From: Chitinophagaceae bacterium
Lineage (GTDB): Bacteria > Bacteroidota > Bacteroidia > Chitinophagales > Chitinophagaceae
Assembly (NCBI GenBank): GCA_016710745.1
Contig: JADJVB010000002.1
Location: 1 to 35,257 of the forward strand
Direction of reading: 5' to 3'
Length of the DNA stretch: 35,257 bases
The notes below the pieces were generated by a model. The model was not told the DNA's origin and made no database searches. It was given only the letters and a program-made list of their open reading frames with translations. Below are positions 1 to 7,853 of the stretch, one piece after another. The position numbers and the translations under genes are program-made. Numbering within the stretch: position 1 is the stretch's first letter; every line of letters starts with the position of its first letter.

Positions 1-718
1 GTTTGGATTTTCCGAGGGCGCATTACTACACTCCAATATCAAAAATGAACAATACGGCCGTATCCTCCGGGTGGAAGCTTTTATAAAAACACACCGACCT
101 GTATAAAACAGCATCTTCTGTAACAGGAAGGAAGGAGGAAACACTAATAATAACGGTTTGGGGCACGTTCAGGACTGGAATTATTTTTCAGGGGATAAAA
201 AACATTCAGGATGTAGACTATTGGATATCCTACTCATACCTCGATACGAAAAGAGATTTTCTGAATTACCCCCAGGCCATTACGCCGTCTTTTGCAGCGC
301 CAATCATACCGCTGCACTGGTGGTCAAGAAATTTATAACGTCATGGAAAAAGTGCGGTTTAACCTCAGCTATAATTGTTGCCACCGGCAGGCCTTATTAC
401 CATTTGCCTATGATAACGCACACAGGGTAAATACATAATTGGCGATGCCGGCAAAACCATCAACTATAACAGTATGAGTTTGAGTGTGAATTATTTACCC
501 GGCATTGGGGAAAAAGAATCCAAAGGCATTTGTGGTTTTGGGTATTGGGTATTATTAATGTTTTTGGGGCAGGACCAGGTTTTTCAGTTACAATTATAAT
601 AATGCCGGAACCAGGAAGGGAGGCTGTTACGCCGCCGTCTAAACGATTTATATTCATTGGCTGTTTTGTGAGTTTCGGCATCGACAGGACACAGGATGCG
701 ATAAATGACAATCTCTAG
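1..718 (+). CDS. TonB-dependent receptor, 3' fragment (frameshifted)
   Basis: This is the C-terminal part of an outer-membrane beta-barrel receptor of the SusC/TonB-dependent type, which imports ligands across the outer membrane. Joining frames gives barrel strands such as DVDYWISYSYLDTKRDFLNY, then TPSFAA, FNLSY, a YYHFAYDN-like stretch, NYNSMSLSVNYLPG and NVFG. It ends with TPPSKRFIFIGCFVSFGIDR and QDAINDNL before TAG at 716-718. That tail is typical of Chitinophagaceae receptors, whose last strand is the barrel-closing signal. The 5' end and plug domain lie outside the window. At least four frame changes occur, so no single frame covers it. The family is assigned by recognising barrel style; the substrate is unknown. 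Confidence 0.72.
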
Positions 719-754
719 CCCCCTCAATCCCCCAAGGGGGAAGCCGGGGTGCCT
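719..754 (+). repeat. Intergenic hairpin repeat, copy 1
   Basis: A short hairpin (CCCCC-AA-GGGGG) is followed by a GCCGGGGTG tail immediately after the receptor stop codon. It resembles two other elements at 825-863 and 1222-1252, each with a C-rich/G-rich stem followed by a GGGGTGAGG-like tail. It may act as a terminator or be a REP-like intergenic repeat; no T tract follows. Confidence 0.5.
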
Positions 755-824
755 TAATTATCTATGTTCTTTTTAATAAATAAAATTGATCACCGCTGAA
801 TTCTCTTACTTGATCTTCTATTCC

Positions 825-863
825 GTCCCCTTTTGGGGAGATATGAGGACGGTTGGAATGAGG
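825..863 (+). repeat. Intergenic hairpin repeat, copy 2
   Basis: The stem CCCC-TTTT... pairs with GGGG, and a degenerate tail ending GGTTGGAATGAGG follows. It lies 15 bases upstream of the start of the 2TM gene. The similarity to copies 1 and 3 is in layout and tail, not full identity, so membership is weaker here. Confidence 0.4.
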
Positions 864-877
864 CCAAACTTAAAACT

Positions 878-1192
878 ATGTCAGATTACAAACCAGCTCC
901 CGAAGGTAAAGACCCCGCCCTGTGGGAGATCGCACAAAAACGGGCATCCCTTAAAACACACGCATTAACCTACCTGATCATGAATTGTTTTCTTTTGGGC
1001 AGTGTGGTTCTTTTCGAGCAGCCGCCACGAAATGGGTTTCGAAACGTTACGGTTGGGGTCATTTTCCTGGCCGGTATGGCCGATGATCGGATGGGGGAAT
1101 CGGACTGGCCTTTCTCATTTTTGCCGCGCTTACCTATTTCAAAAACCAATTCGGTAGAACGTGAGTACGAAAAATTAAAATCAAAAAAATAA
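878..1192 (+). CDS. 2TM-domain small membrane protein
   Basis: A short protein beginning MSDYKPAPEGKDPALWEIAQ. The DPALWEIAQKRASLKTH segment followed by a hydrophobic helix (LTYLIMNCFLLGSVVLF) is the usual opening of the Bacteroidota 2TM domain. In another frame a GSFSWPVWPMIGWG-like stretch and GLAFLIFAALTYF give the second helix, and VEREYEKLKSKK returns to the starting frame. Two compensating indels near 1020-1160 therefore hide an otherwise normal gene of about 105 residues. An ATG at 833 in the same frame is possible, but 878 matches the family opening. The 2TM domain has no firm function; it often occurs alone or fused to LytTR or histidine-kinase proteins. Confidence 0.75.
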   Translation: MSDYKPAPEGKDPALWEIAQKRASLKTHALTYLIMNCFLLGSVVLFEQPPRNGFRNVTVGVIFLAGMADDRMGESDWPFSFLPRLPISKTNSVEREYEKLKSKK

Positions 1193-1221
1193 ATAACATT
1201 TATCATCGCCAATATCTTTCG

Positions 1222-1252
1222 GTCCTCTCCTTTGTAGAGGTTGGGGTGAGGT
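1222..1252 (+). repeat. Intergenic hairpin repeat, copy 3
   Basis: CCTCTCC-TTTG-TAGAGG forms a short imperfect stem followed by TTGGGGTGAGG, between the 2TM gene and the next gene. This copy is closest to the CCTCTCC/GGAGAGG-GGGGTGAGG type of intergenic element that I know from Bacteroidota genomes. Confidence 0.5.
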
Positions 1253-1268
1253 AAAAAAAACAGAAACA

Positions 1269-1903
1269 ATGAAAAATTATTTCTTATGGTGGCTATTGCT
1301 TCATTTACACAGCCGCTTTTGCACAGAGTGAAAAATATATGGCAGCTATGAAGAGCAATATTAAATGCTATTGATACCAGTTTTAAAACCCGCAAAACCT
1401 GTTAACCCTGGCTAACCAATTTGAGCGCATCGGCAATGCAGAAAACCCAATGGTTACCGTTTTATTATGCTGCACTTTGCCAGGTAAATTATACTTATAT
1501 GGAGCAGGATAAATCAAAAATTGATGGCATCGCCGATAAGGCAACCGAACTGATCGACAAAGCTGATGCATTGCAGCCCAAAAACTCGGAGATCAGTTGT
1601 ATTAAAAGCATGATCGCCAGCGCTCATATGATGGTTGATCCAATGACCCGCTTTATGGAATACGGAATGGAAAGCGAGACGTTCATTGATGATGCCATGC
1701 AACAGGACCCGACCAACCCCAGGCCTGAATATTTTAAAAAGGACAGGGATTAAAATATACACCTGAGCAATTTGGCGGCGGATGCGGAACGGCCAAGCCG
1801 GTTCTACAATCTTCGTTGGATAAATACGGTGTGTTTAAACCCGCCAGTGAATTACATCCCAACTGGGGCAGGAAAGAACGGAGATGTTGATCGGCGAATG
1901 TAA
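1269..1903 (+). CDS. Secreted helical-repeat (TPR-like) protein (frameshifted)
   Basis: The start MKNYF is followed, after one missing base, by MVAIASFTAAFAQ, a clean Sec signal peptide. The mature part reads SEKYMAAMKSNI, LLTLANQFERIGNAEKTQWL and FYYAALCQVNYTYMEQDKSK, then amphipathic helices to FIDDAMQQDPTNPRPEYF. It ends, in another frame, with YTPEQFGGGCGTAKPVLQSS, LHPNW and MLIGECK. The alternating helices and the AALCQVNYTYM / ADALQPKNSEISCIKSMI pattern look like tetratricopeptide repeats. About 210 residues. This is a conserved Bacteroidota secreted protein with no known role. At least three indels. It probably acts in the periplasm as a protein-protein interaction module. Confidence 0.68.
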
Positions 1904-1924
1904 ATAACTGTTTTTATTTGAGAT

Positions 1925-1936
1925 ACCGGTACCGGT
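1925..1936. promoter_or_regulatory. Palindrome ACCGGTACCGGT, candidate operator
   Basis: A perfect 12-base palindrome (also two tandem ACCGGT hexamers) lies 23 bases before the first gene of the membrane-protein/winged-helix cluster. Its position would suit an operator for the regulator encoded at 3167-3463. No binding evidence exists, and the sequence could arise by chance. Confidence 0.25.
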
Positions 1937-1959
1937 GACATACAAAAAGACATAAACTA

Positions 1960-2549
1960 ATGAATATGCAAGACGAAAAATTTTCACCGAAAAGACGGTC
2001 TGCAGTTGATCGATAACATGATCAACCAGGCAAAAACCGGTTCAGCGAAACGGATTTTTATACCTGATGTGGGGCTGGTTGGTTCTTTTCTGTTCAATTG
2101 CTCATTTTATTCTGTTAAACTGAACCTGATCAAACATCCCGAAATAATATGGGTCAGTTGCTGGTTTGGCAGCTATTTTTCAAGTTGTTTATTTGAGCAG
2201 GCGGCAAAAAAAAGGGAATGTAAAAACATACAGCGAAAACATCATCAATTTTGTGTGGGTGAACTTTGGTGTATGTATGTTGATCATCTCCATCATTGTA
2301 GCCAAATCCAATAATTGGAAATCATCAATTCATTGGTATTATTACTTTATGGAACACCTACATTTTATCGGGTATAGCGATGCAGTTTAAGCCGCTGGTG
2401 ATCGGCGGCATTATTTGCTGGTGCCTTGCTATCCTGTCGGTTTTATCGCTCCATGTACATTTTGTTGCTGTTGTCGGCTGCTGTTATCAGCGCCTGGATC
2501 ATTCCGGGATATACTTCGCAAGAAATATAATCAACAAAATAAATCGTAA
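1960..2549 (+). CDS. Multipass membrane protein, paralogue 1 (frameshifted)
   Basis: Joined frames begin MNMQDEKFSPKDGLQLIDNM, then INQAKTGSAKNGFLYLMWGW, a cytosolic amphipathic opening followed by hydrophobic segments (LVLFCSIAHFILL, VSCWFGAIFQVVYLSRRQKK, IINFVWVNFGVCMLIISIIV, LLLYGTPTFLSGIAMQFKPL, ICWCLAILSVFIAPMYILLL, AAVISAWIIPGYL), and a basic tail ending QQNKS. That gives five to six helices in about 195 residues. The S-x-[KE]-[ED]-x-L-x-[IL]-I-x-x-M-I-x-Q-A-K-T opening is shared with the next gene, so the two are tandem paralogues. I know this family from Bacteroidota next to winged-helix regulators; its function is not known. At least four indels. Confidence 0.62.
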
Positions 2550-2555
2550 AGAAAA

Positions 2556-3177
2556 ATCAAGCAGCATACAACACGAATAACAACTATCCAAAGAAGAAAG
2601 TCTGGAGATCATCCACCAGATGATCGGCCAGGCTAAAACCAATATTACCGATAACGGCCTGAGTTGGCTGTTATGGGGCAGTTTACTGTTTAACTTCCTT
2701 ATCCACCTATATTTTTATAGATATTGGTTCGGATAATATCTATTTGGGTTGGAATATATTCGGACTCATCTCGATTCTTTTATTGGCGTACGACATATTC
2801 AAGCCAAAGAAAAAATTGGTAAAAACCTATATCGATGATGTACTTAAATGGGTTGATATCGGTTTTATGATCTGCCTTTTCACCGTTATTCTATCTATTA
2901 ATATTTCGGTAAGCCCAATGTTGGCTTCGGTTTTCTGATGATCTTTGCTTTTCTGATGATCGTTAAAGGAGGCGCCATAAAGTCGTGGGCATTAAAGGCC
3001 GGGCGTTGATCAACTGGGCAGGCGCAATAGGTATATTCTTTGTACCGTTTTTAAATACGATACCTTGATCATGGCAGCCACTATATTAACCGGCTATATT
3101 CTGCCCGGATTGGTTTTATGGTTGCAACATAAAAAAAGTAAAAGACACTATAGAAAAAATTGGTACATGGAATTTAA
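2556..3177 (+). CDS. Multipass membrane protein, paralogue 2 (frameshifted)
   Basis: Joined frames read QLSKEESLEIIHQMIGQAKT, then NITDNGLSWLLWGSLLF, GWNIFGLISILLLAYDIFKP, VLKWVDIGFMICLFTVILSI, GFLMIFAFLMIVKGGAIKSW, INWAGAIGIFF, LIMAATILTGYILPGLVLWL and a tail ending VKDTIEKLVHGI. The start codon is not clear: a degraded ATG near 2556 is the best place, close behind the previous stop. The stop TAA (3175-3177) overlaps the start of the regulator gene by 11 bases, which points to one transcript and coupled translation. The layout and opening motif match paralogue 1. At least four indels, again mostly in A/T runs. Confidence 0.6.
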
Positions 3178-3463
3178 AGAACTCGACCCCATATTACATT
3201 CACAACTCAGGCTTGCCGTAATAAGCCTGCTCATCAGTGTGCGCGAGGCGGAGTTCACTTTTTAAAGGAGAAAACCAATTCTACGGCCGGTAACCTGAGC
3301 GTGCAGATCAACAAACTGAAAGACGCCGGTTATTTTGGATGTAACCAAACAATTCAGTAATAATTATCCGCAAACGATCTGTAAAATCACCAAAAAGGGT
3401 ATTGAGGCTTTCGAATCCTATGTGAACGCCCTTCAATCCTACATGAAGCCAGGCGCTGAATAA
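3167..3463 (+). CDS. Winged-helix transcriptional regulator
   Basis: A small DNA-binding protein of about 98 residues beginning MEFKELDPILHSQLRLAVIS. The pattern LDPILHSQLRLAVISLL, then LKEKTNSTAGNLSVQINKLK (recognition helix), DAGYLDV and a wing with ITKKGIEAFESYVNAL, matches the MarR-like winged-helix 'transcriptional regulator' family (HTH_34 type) that is common in Bacteroidota. A missing T near 3262 and an extra T near 3336 cancel, so the frame at both ends is the same. The ATG overlaps the stop of the membrane gene. It probably controls its own cluster, with the two membrane proteins and perhaps the ABC exporter as targets; the effector is unknown. Confidence 0.75.
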
Positions 3464-3512
3464 TTTAGCATCTATTTTGGTTTTTGTAAACTTTTTGTAT
3501 AGGTATCCGTTT

Positions 3513-3520
3513 TACCTTTG
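3513..3520 (+). promoter_or_regulatory. Candidate -7 box (TACCTTTG)
   Basis: An exact TAnnTTTG match lies 14 bases before the ABC ATPase ATG, in the 71-base gap after the regulator. TTG triplets upstream are at spacings 15 and 26, outside the usual 17-23, so the -33 element is poor. If real, the leader would be very short. Confidence 0.35.
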
Positions 3521-3534
3521 GTAATATCGATAAC

Positions 3535-4464
3535 ATGGTGGCCATTATTCAGGTAAGTAATCTTTCCAAACAATTTAAAGACATTCATGCAGTTGACGAC
3601 CTGTCGTTTACCGTTGAAAAAGGCGATGTATATGGTTTCCTGGGCCAGAATGGAGCAGGTAAATCCACCAGTATACGCATGCTGCTAACCTTGATAAAGC
3701 CAACAGCCGGGCAGATCAGCATTTTTGGAAAAGATCTTTTTACCCATCGTCGCGAAATATTAAAGCAGGTGGGCGCAATTATCGAAAAACCTGATCTGTA
3801 TAAATACCTGTCGGCCTATGATAACCTCTCCATTTTGCAAACTAAGCGGGCCCTTGTTCCAAAAGAACTTTGTTGATGGATCGCTTGAAAATGGTTGGAT
3901 TGGAAGAACGGGCCAACAGCAAGGTAAAACCTTCAGCCAGGGATGAAACAGCGGTTGGGCATCGCCGTGGCACTGGTACACGATCCTCAACTGATCATAT
4001 TGGATGAACCAACCAATGGGCTCGATCCCCAAGGCATTGCCGATATGCGTAACCTGATCTTGCAGCTGAGCCGCGATATGGGTAAAACGATTGTTGTTTC
4101 ATCGCACCTGCTCAGCGAAATTGAATTGATCGCCAACCGGATGCTGATCATTCACAAAGGAAGAAAAATAATTGAGGGTAAAGTTGCTGAACTGCTCGAT
4201 CCTTCAAAATCACTGGTACAGTTAGAAACAAACAATAATACCGCTACCCGGGAAAAACTAAAACAAACGGCATGGGGCGCCATGCTGCAACCTGATGAAC
4301 AACTCCTGCGGTTAAGGATGAATAAGGAAGATGTGCCTGGGTTAATTGCTCACCTGGTATCATTACAGGTGCAGGTGCTTTCTGTTAATCCTATGCATTC
4401 TTTGGAAAACTATTTTCTTTCACTAACAACCCAGCCAGGCCATGTGGAATCTACTGCAAATTGA
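3535..4464 (+). CDS. ABC transporter ATP-binding protein (frameshifted)
   Basis: The nucleotide-binding subunit of an ABC-2 exporter, at the inner face of the inner membrane. Walker A GQNGAGKST is at residues 37-45, after VDDLSFTVEKGDVYGFL. The Q-loop region is VGAIIEKPDLYKYLSAYDNL, the signature is FSQGMKQRLGIA, Walker B is LIILDEPTNGLDP and the switch histidine is in VVSSHLLSEIE. The C-terminal tail past about residue 210 is the usual CcmA/BcrA-type extension. The frame breaks after LVPKEL (about 3870) and again in the signature, where a G is missing before ATGAAACAG (about 3943). About 310 residues in all. The next gene starts inside this one (4442), so ATPase and permease are a coupled pair. 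The substrate is unknown. Confidence 0.85.
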
Positions 4465-5319
4465 ACTGTTTAAAATAATGCGGAAGCCCAGAACCTACCT
4501 GGCTTTTGGTATCATAGCGGCTTTTATTTTTAATTCAGCTGAGGTTATTGGTAAATGGTAAAGACTGGATGATGTTTATGATGGGCTCCTGGGCGAAACC
4601 ATGAACATCGATTATGGGAAACTGGTGAACGGATATGCAGTTTGTTTTTTGTGCTGAACTTACTGCTGGTGCACGTGCCCATCCTGGTGGCCCTGGTGGC
4701 CGGCGATGTAGTATCGGGGAAGCCAGTATGGGCACGTTGAGATTGCTGGCTGCCAAACCCGTAAGCCGAACGCAGATCATACTGGCCAAATATTTTGCCA
4801 CTGCGGTTTATGTTTTTGCTTTACTGGCCTGGATCGCGGTGATTTCCCTGGTAGTGAGTCTTGCTGTTTTTGGCAAGAATGATCTGGTGGTGGCAAAAAC
4901 CAGCGGACTGCAATTGATAGAATCAAGTGATGTGTTATGGCGGTATTTTTTCGCCTTTGGTTTTGCCTTTATTGCCATGATGGTGGTGGCGGCTATTTCA
5001 CTTTTACTGTCTACCCTGTCCGAAAATTCGATTGGCCCCATCGTGGCTACGGTAGGTATCATCATCGTTTGTACGTTGATCAGCGAAATGGAGATACCGC
5101 TGTATCAAAAATATATATCAAACCCTACCTGTTTACCACCTATATGCTGGGATGGAAAGGATTTTTTATATAGGATCCACCGCTGATGGAGAAACCATCA
5201 AGGGGTCGATACAGTATTTGCCGGCCATTTTAAAAGTGTGGCTGCCTTGTTGCTGTATATCGTGGCATTGGTTTCGGCATCCGTTTTTATTTTTCGTAAA
5301 AAAAGATATTTTATCCTAA
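4442..5319 (+). CDS. ABC-2 type permease (frameshifted)
   Basis: The membrane subunit for the preceding ATPase. It starts MWNLLQIELFKIMRKPRTYL, the usual ABC-2 opening, followed by a first helix AFGIIAAFIF. Later parts read FVLNLLLVHVPILVALVAGD, VVSGEASMGTLRLLAAKPVS, RTQIILAKYFATAVYVFALL, AWIAVISLVVSLAVFG, FAFGFAFIAMMVVAAISLLL, IVATVGIIIVCTLISEMEIP and YLPAILKSVAALLLYIVALV, ending FRKKDILS. About six helices in some 290 residues. The GEASMGTLRLLAAKPVSR element is the conserved cytosolic loop of NosY/ABC-2 permeases. It overlaps the ATPase gene by 23 bases. At least four indels, including near 4540, 4590, 5120 and 5300. Confidence 0.78.
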
Positions 5320-5328
5320 ATCCGTTTC

Positions 5329-6017
5329 ATGAAAAAAATTATTTCTTCTTATGCTTATCCCGGTTTCATTTTTGCCCGGGCACAGGATGCAGCCATTTTG
5401 GTACAAAAAGTAAAAGACAAAATTAGCCTGGTGAATAACTATGAAGCGAATGGTAAAATGAAAACCAATATTGCTTTTTTAAAAGTACCGGTAGCTACTG
5501 TAAAATTATATTTTAAAAAACCTGATCAGCTCCTTATTAAAAATGAAAAAGGTATTTCATTTGTTCCTAAAACGGCGGTGAATATAAACCTGAACAACGT
5601 GCTCAATAATGGGAAATACAGTGTGTTGGATGCCGGTGCCGATAAAATAGGCAGTACGGTTGTTGCCGTGGTAAAGTTGCTCCCCGAAGATGATAATGCT
5701 GATGTGGTATTATCTACCTTGTACATCGATCCGCTTAAACTGGTTGTGCTCAAATCTAAAACCACCACAGGGATAACGGAACCTATGAGCTGGAGATGAG
5801 CTATGGAAAATATATTGCTTACGGGTTACCCGACAAGGTTATTTTTTCGTTTAATACCAAGGATTATAAATTACCCAAGGGGGTAACTTTCGATTTTGAG
5901 GATGGGAGCACTAAGAAGACCCCGGAAGAAAAGCTGCAGCATCAAAAAGGAAAAGTAGAAATTGCGATCGGTTCCTATACCATCAACAAGGGCATCAGTG
6001 ATGCTGTTTTTAAATAG
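5329..6017 (+). CDS. LolA-like periplasmic protein (frameshifted)
   Basis: A protein of about 228 residues starting 10 bases after the permease. The N-terminus is a damaged signal peptide (MKKIIS..., then AQDAAILVQKVKDK). The body has the LolA-fold pattern: a helix ILVQKVKDKISLVNNYEANG, then strands GKMKTNIAFLKVPVATVKLY, FKKPDQLLIKNEKGISFVP and STLYIDPLKLVVLKSKTTT, and after a missing base near 5767 DNGTYELEMSYGKYIAYGLP. LolA-fold proteins bind acyl chains in an open barrel. Placement behind an ABC-2 pair suggests it carries or senses a lipidic cargo of that exporter; this is inference. It converges on pdxA, with 22 bases between the stops. Confidence 0.6.
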
Positions 6018-6039
6018 AAATCTGTGATCCATTAAACAG

Positions 6040-7146
6040 TTACTCGGGCAATTCACTGATTCTTTCGTCAACCATATTGGCGTTAACAACCGCACTTTTT
6101 TTATCAAGCGGGTTTTTGTGCTGCTCGTCGTATTCATACCGGCCCTGTATAATATCCACACATTTAAAAATGGCTTCCCTGAAAGAAGATTCATCGGCCT
6201 TGCCACTGCCGGCAATGTCAAATGCCACACCATGATCGGGCGAGGTACGTACACCAGGCAAACCGGCTGTATAATTCACCCCTTCACCAAGGGCCAACGA
6301 TTTAAAAGGAATCAGGCCCTGGTCGTGATACATCGCCAGCACGGCATCAAATTTTTGGTAATGCCCACGGGCAAAGAATGCATCGGCCGGATAGGGTCCA
6401 AAACAAAAAATATCTTTCTGTTTGGCATCCTTAATGGCCGGTTTAATGATCTCTTCTTCTTCTTTACCAATGAGTCCATCATCGCCGGCGTGCGGGTTTA
6501 AACCCAAAACAGCAATTCTCGGTTTGTTAATATTAAAATCTCTTTTTAAGGAGTTATTGATGATTTGTAGTTTGCTCACAATTTTTTCGCGGGTAGTATG
6601 TTTGGCAACATCCTGTACCGGTACATGTTCGGTAACCAGGGCAACCCGCATATTTTCGGCAATCATAAACATGGCCACATCGGCGGCACCGTATAAATTT
6701 TTTAAATAGGGTGTATGGCCGGTAAAATTAAAATGCTCGCTTTGGGTATTAGCTTTATGAATAGGCGCCGTTACCAGGCCATCGATCAAATTATCCTTCA
6801 ATGCCTGAGCTGCTGCCGTTAAACTAATAACGGCGTATTTGCCGCCAATATCGTTTAAAATGCCCGGGTTAATATTTACTTCTTCCTCCCAGCAGCTATA
6901 CAAATTCACCTGTTTGGGATTTGGCCTGTTCAATTCTTTGATATAGAAAAAATTAATGTTCGCATCCGGCAGGCCTTTTCTGTAAAAGTTGACGGCTTTG
7001 TTGTTACCAAATAAAACGGGCGTACAAATATCCAGGATCCGGTTATCCGACAGGGTTTTTAAGATGATCTCAATACCGATGCCATTTAGATCACCACCGC
7101 TGATCCCGATCACAGGTTTTTTATCTGAAGAAGAACTCATATTCAT
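6040..7146 (-). CDS. pdxA: 4-hydroxythreonine-4-phosphate dehydrogenase
   Basis: PdxA oxidises 4-phosphohydroxy-L-threonine with NAD(P)+, and the product decarboxylates to 3-amino-2-oxopropyl phosphate for pyridoxal 5'-phosphate synthesis with PdxJ. It is a cytosolic, metal-dependent dimer. Visible motifs: GISGGDLNGIG at residues 14-24, TGHTPYL at 142-148, and three metal-ligand histidines H174 (TEHVP), H219 (LNPHAGD) and H274 (YHDQG). These correspond to E. coli H166, H211 and H266, all shifted by the same eight residues. RTSPDHGVAFD lies at 300-310. Length 368 is slightly longer than usual (about 330). The frame is intact. A second in-frame ATG two codons later (MSSSSDKK) could be the start. 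It is transcribed away from the secreted-protein island. Confidence 0.96.
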   Translation of the reverse strand: MNMSSSSDKKPVIGISGGDLNGIGIEIILKTLSDNRILDICTPVLFGNNKAVNFYRKGLPDANINFFYIKELNRPNPKQVNLYSCWEEEVNINPGILNDIGGKYAVISLTAAAQALKDNLIDGLVTAPIHKANTQSEHFNFTGHTPYLKNLYGAADVAMFMIAENMRVALVTEHVPVQDVAKHTTREKIVSKLQIINNSLKRDFNINKPRIAVLGLNPHAGDDGLIGKEEEEIIKPAIKDAKQKDIFCFGPYPADAFFARGHYQKFDAVLAMYHDQGLIPFKSLALGEGVNYTAGLPGVRTSPDHGVAFDIAGSGKADESSFREAIFKCVDIIQGRYEYDEQHKNPLDKKSAVVNANMVDERISELPE

Positions 7147-7231
7147 AATTGTTTATCAGTAAAAATACAAATTCTTAGTGGTAAGTTTTTGGATTGAGGT
7201 AAAAATTCGGAAATGTACCTTGAAACAGATG

Positions 7232-7246
7232 ATACCCCGGGGGTAT
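7232..7246. promoter_or_regulatory. Palindrome ATACCCCGGGGGTAT upstream of pdxA
   Basis: A perfect 15-base inverted repeat with a single central G lies 86 bases before the pdxA start on the minus strand. It could be a regulator site; no known operator is recognised. Confidence 0.25.
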
Positions 7247-7784
7247 ATTGGCCGTTAAAGGGAATTAAAGAAACGGCCTGTTGCCCTGCTGATGCTGCCG
7301 TCTGACTGGCATCAGGAACACGGCTGGCATACCTGGTATATTCAATAAAATAAAGAAAACGTAAATTCAGAATGCAGAACCCTGAAGTAAACCGGGTTTA
7401 TGCAGGTGAATTATTTTGCAGTGATCTCTATCCCTGTTTAGTAAATATCAATAAAGGTGCTAAATCAGGAGGCGTAACATTTGTTCCCTAAGAGCCCGTT
7501 TAACTATCACAGAATGACGGGCAGGAATAGGATAAGGAATGACCAGTCTTCCAAAATGGTTCTTCCCTATTTAATTTATGCGGCCCCGTTAGCTCAGGAA
7601 ATGGGTATTTTTTATTTCTTCAACGCCTGCACCGACTAACAATATTGATTTGCAAACGCAAGCGTTATACTGAATATTATAAGGGCTTTTTTTGCCTGGA
7701 TCTTTTTCAGGCCTGGCGGAAAAATAAATTCTCAGGTTTAATTCCCAGTATAAAATTTAATTTTTTAAAACTTAAGATAACCTC
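7247..7784. other. Gene-free spacer between pdxA and the M1 peptidase gene
   Basis: About 540 bases without a convincing coding frame, RNA gene or repeat. Short open frames here lack recognisable protein features, and the longest one (7645-7878 plus) runs through the terminator. The spacer may hold decayed sequence or the pdxA regulatory region. Confidence 0.45.
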
Positions 7785-7814
7785 AAAAAAAGCAGCCCTG
7801 GGGGGGCTGCTTTT
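7785..7814 (-). terminator. Rho-independent terminator of the M1 peptidase gene
   Basis: Read on the minus strand: stem GCAGCCC / GGGCTGC with a short C/A loop, then seven T. It starts 40 bases past the stop of the minus-strand gene at 7854. The plus-strand reading also ends in TTTT, so it may work in both directions. Confidence 0.85.
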
Positions 7815-7853
7815 ACGGATATTTTTATTACCCGGCAATTCAAATATTGACGG

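Noticed and set aside
970..1395. 141-residue minus-strand frame over the 2TM and TPR-like genes
   Set aside because: It is the reverse of two recognisable plus-strand genes and shows no family pattern.
5871..6254. 127-residue minus-strand frame at the end of pdxA
   Set aside because: Overlaps both pdxA and the LolA-like gene in other frames; protein features belong to those genes.
7578..7650. tRNA-like start (CCCCGTTAGCTCAGG resembles a D-arm)
   Set aside because: No matching anticodon arm, T-arm (GTTCRANYC) or acceptor pairing follows within 75 bases.
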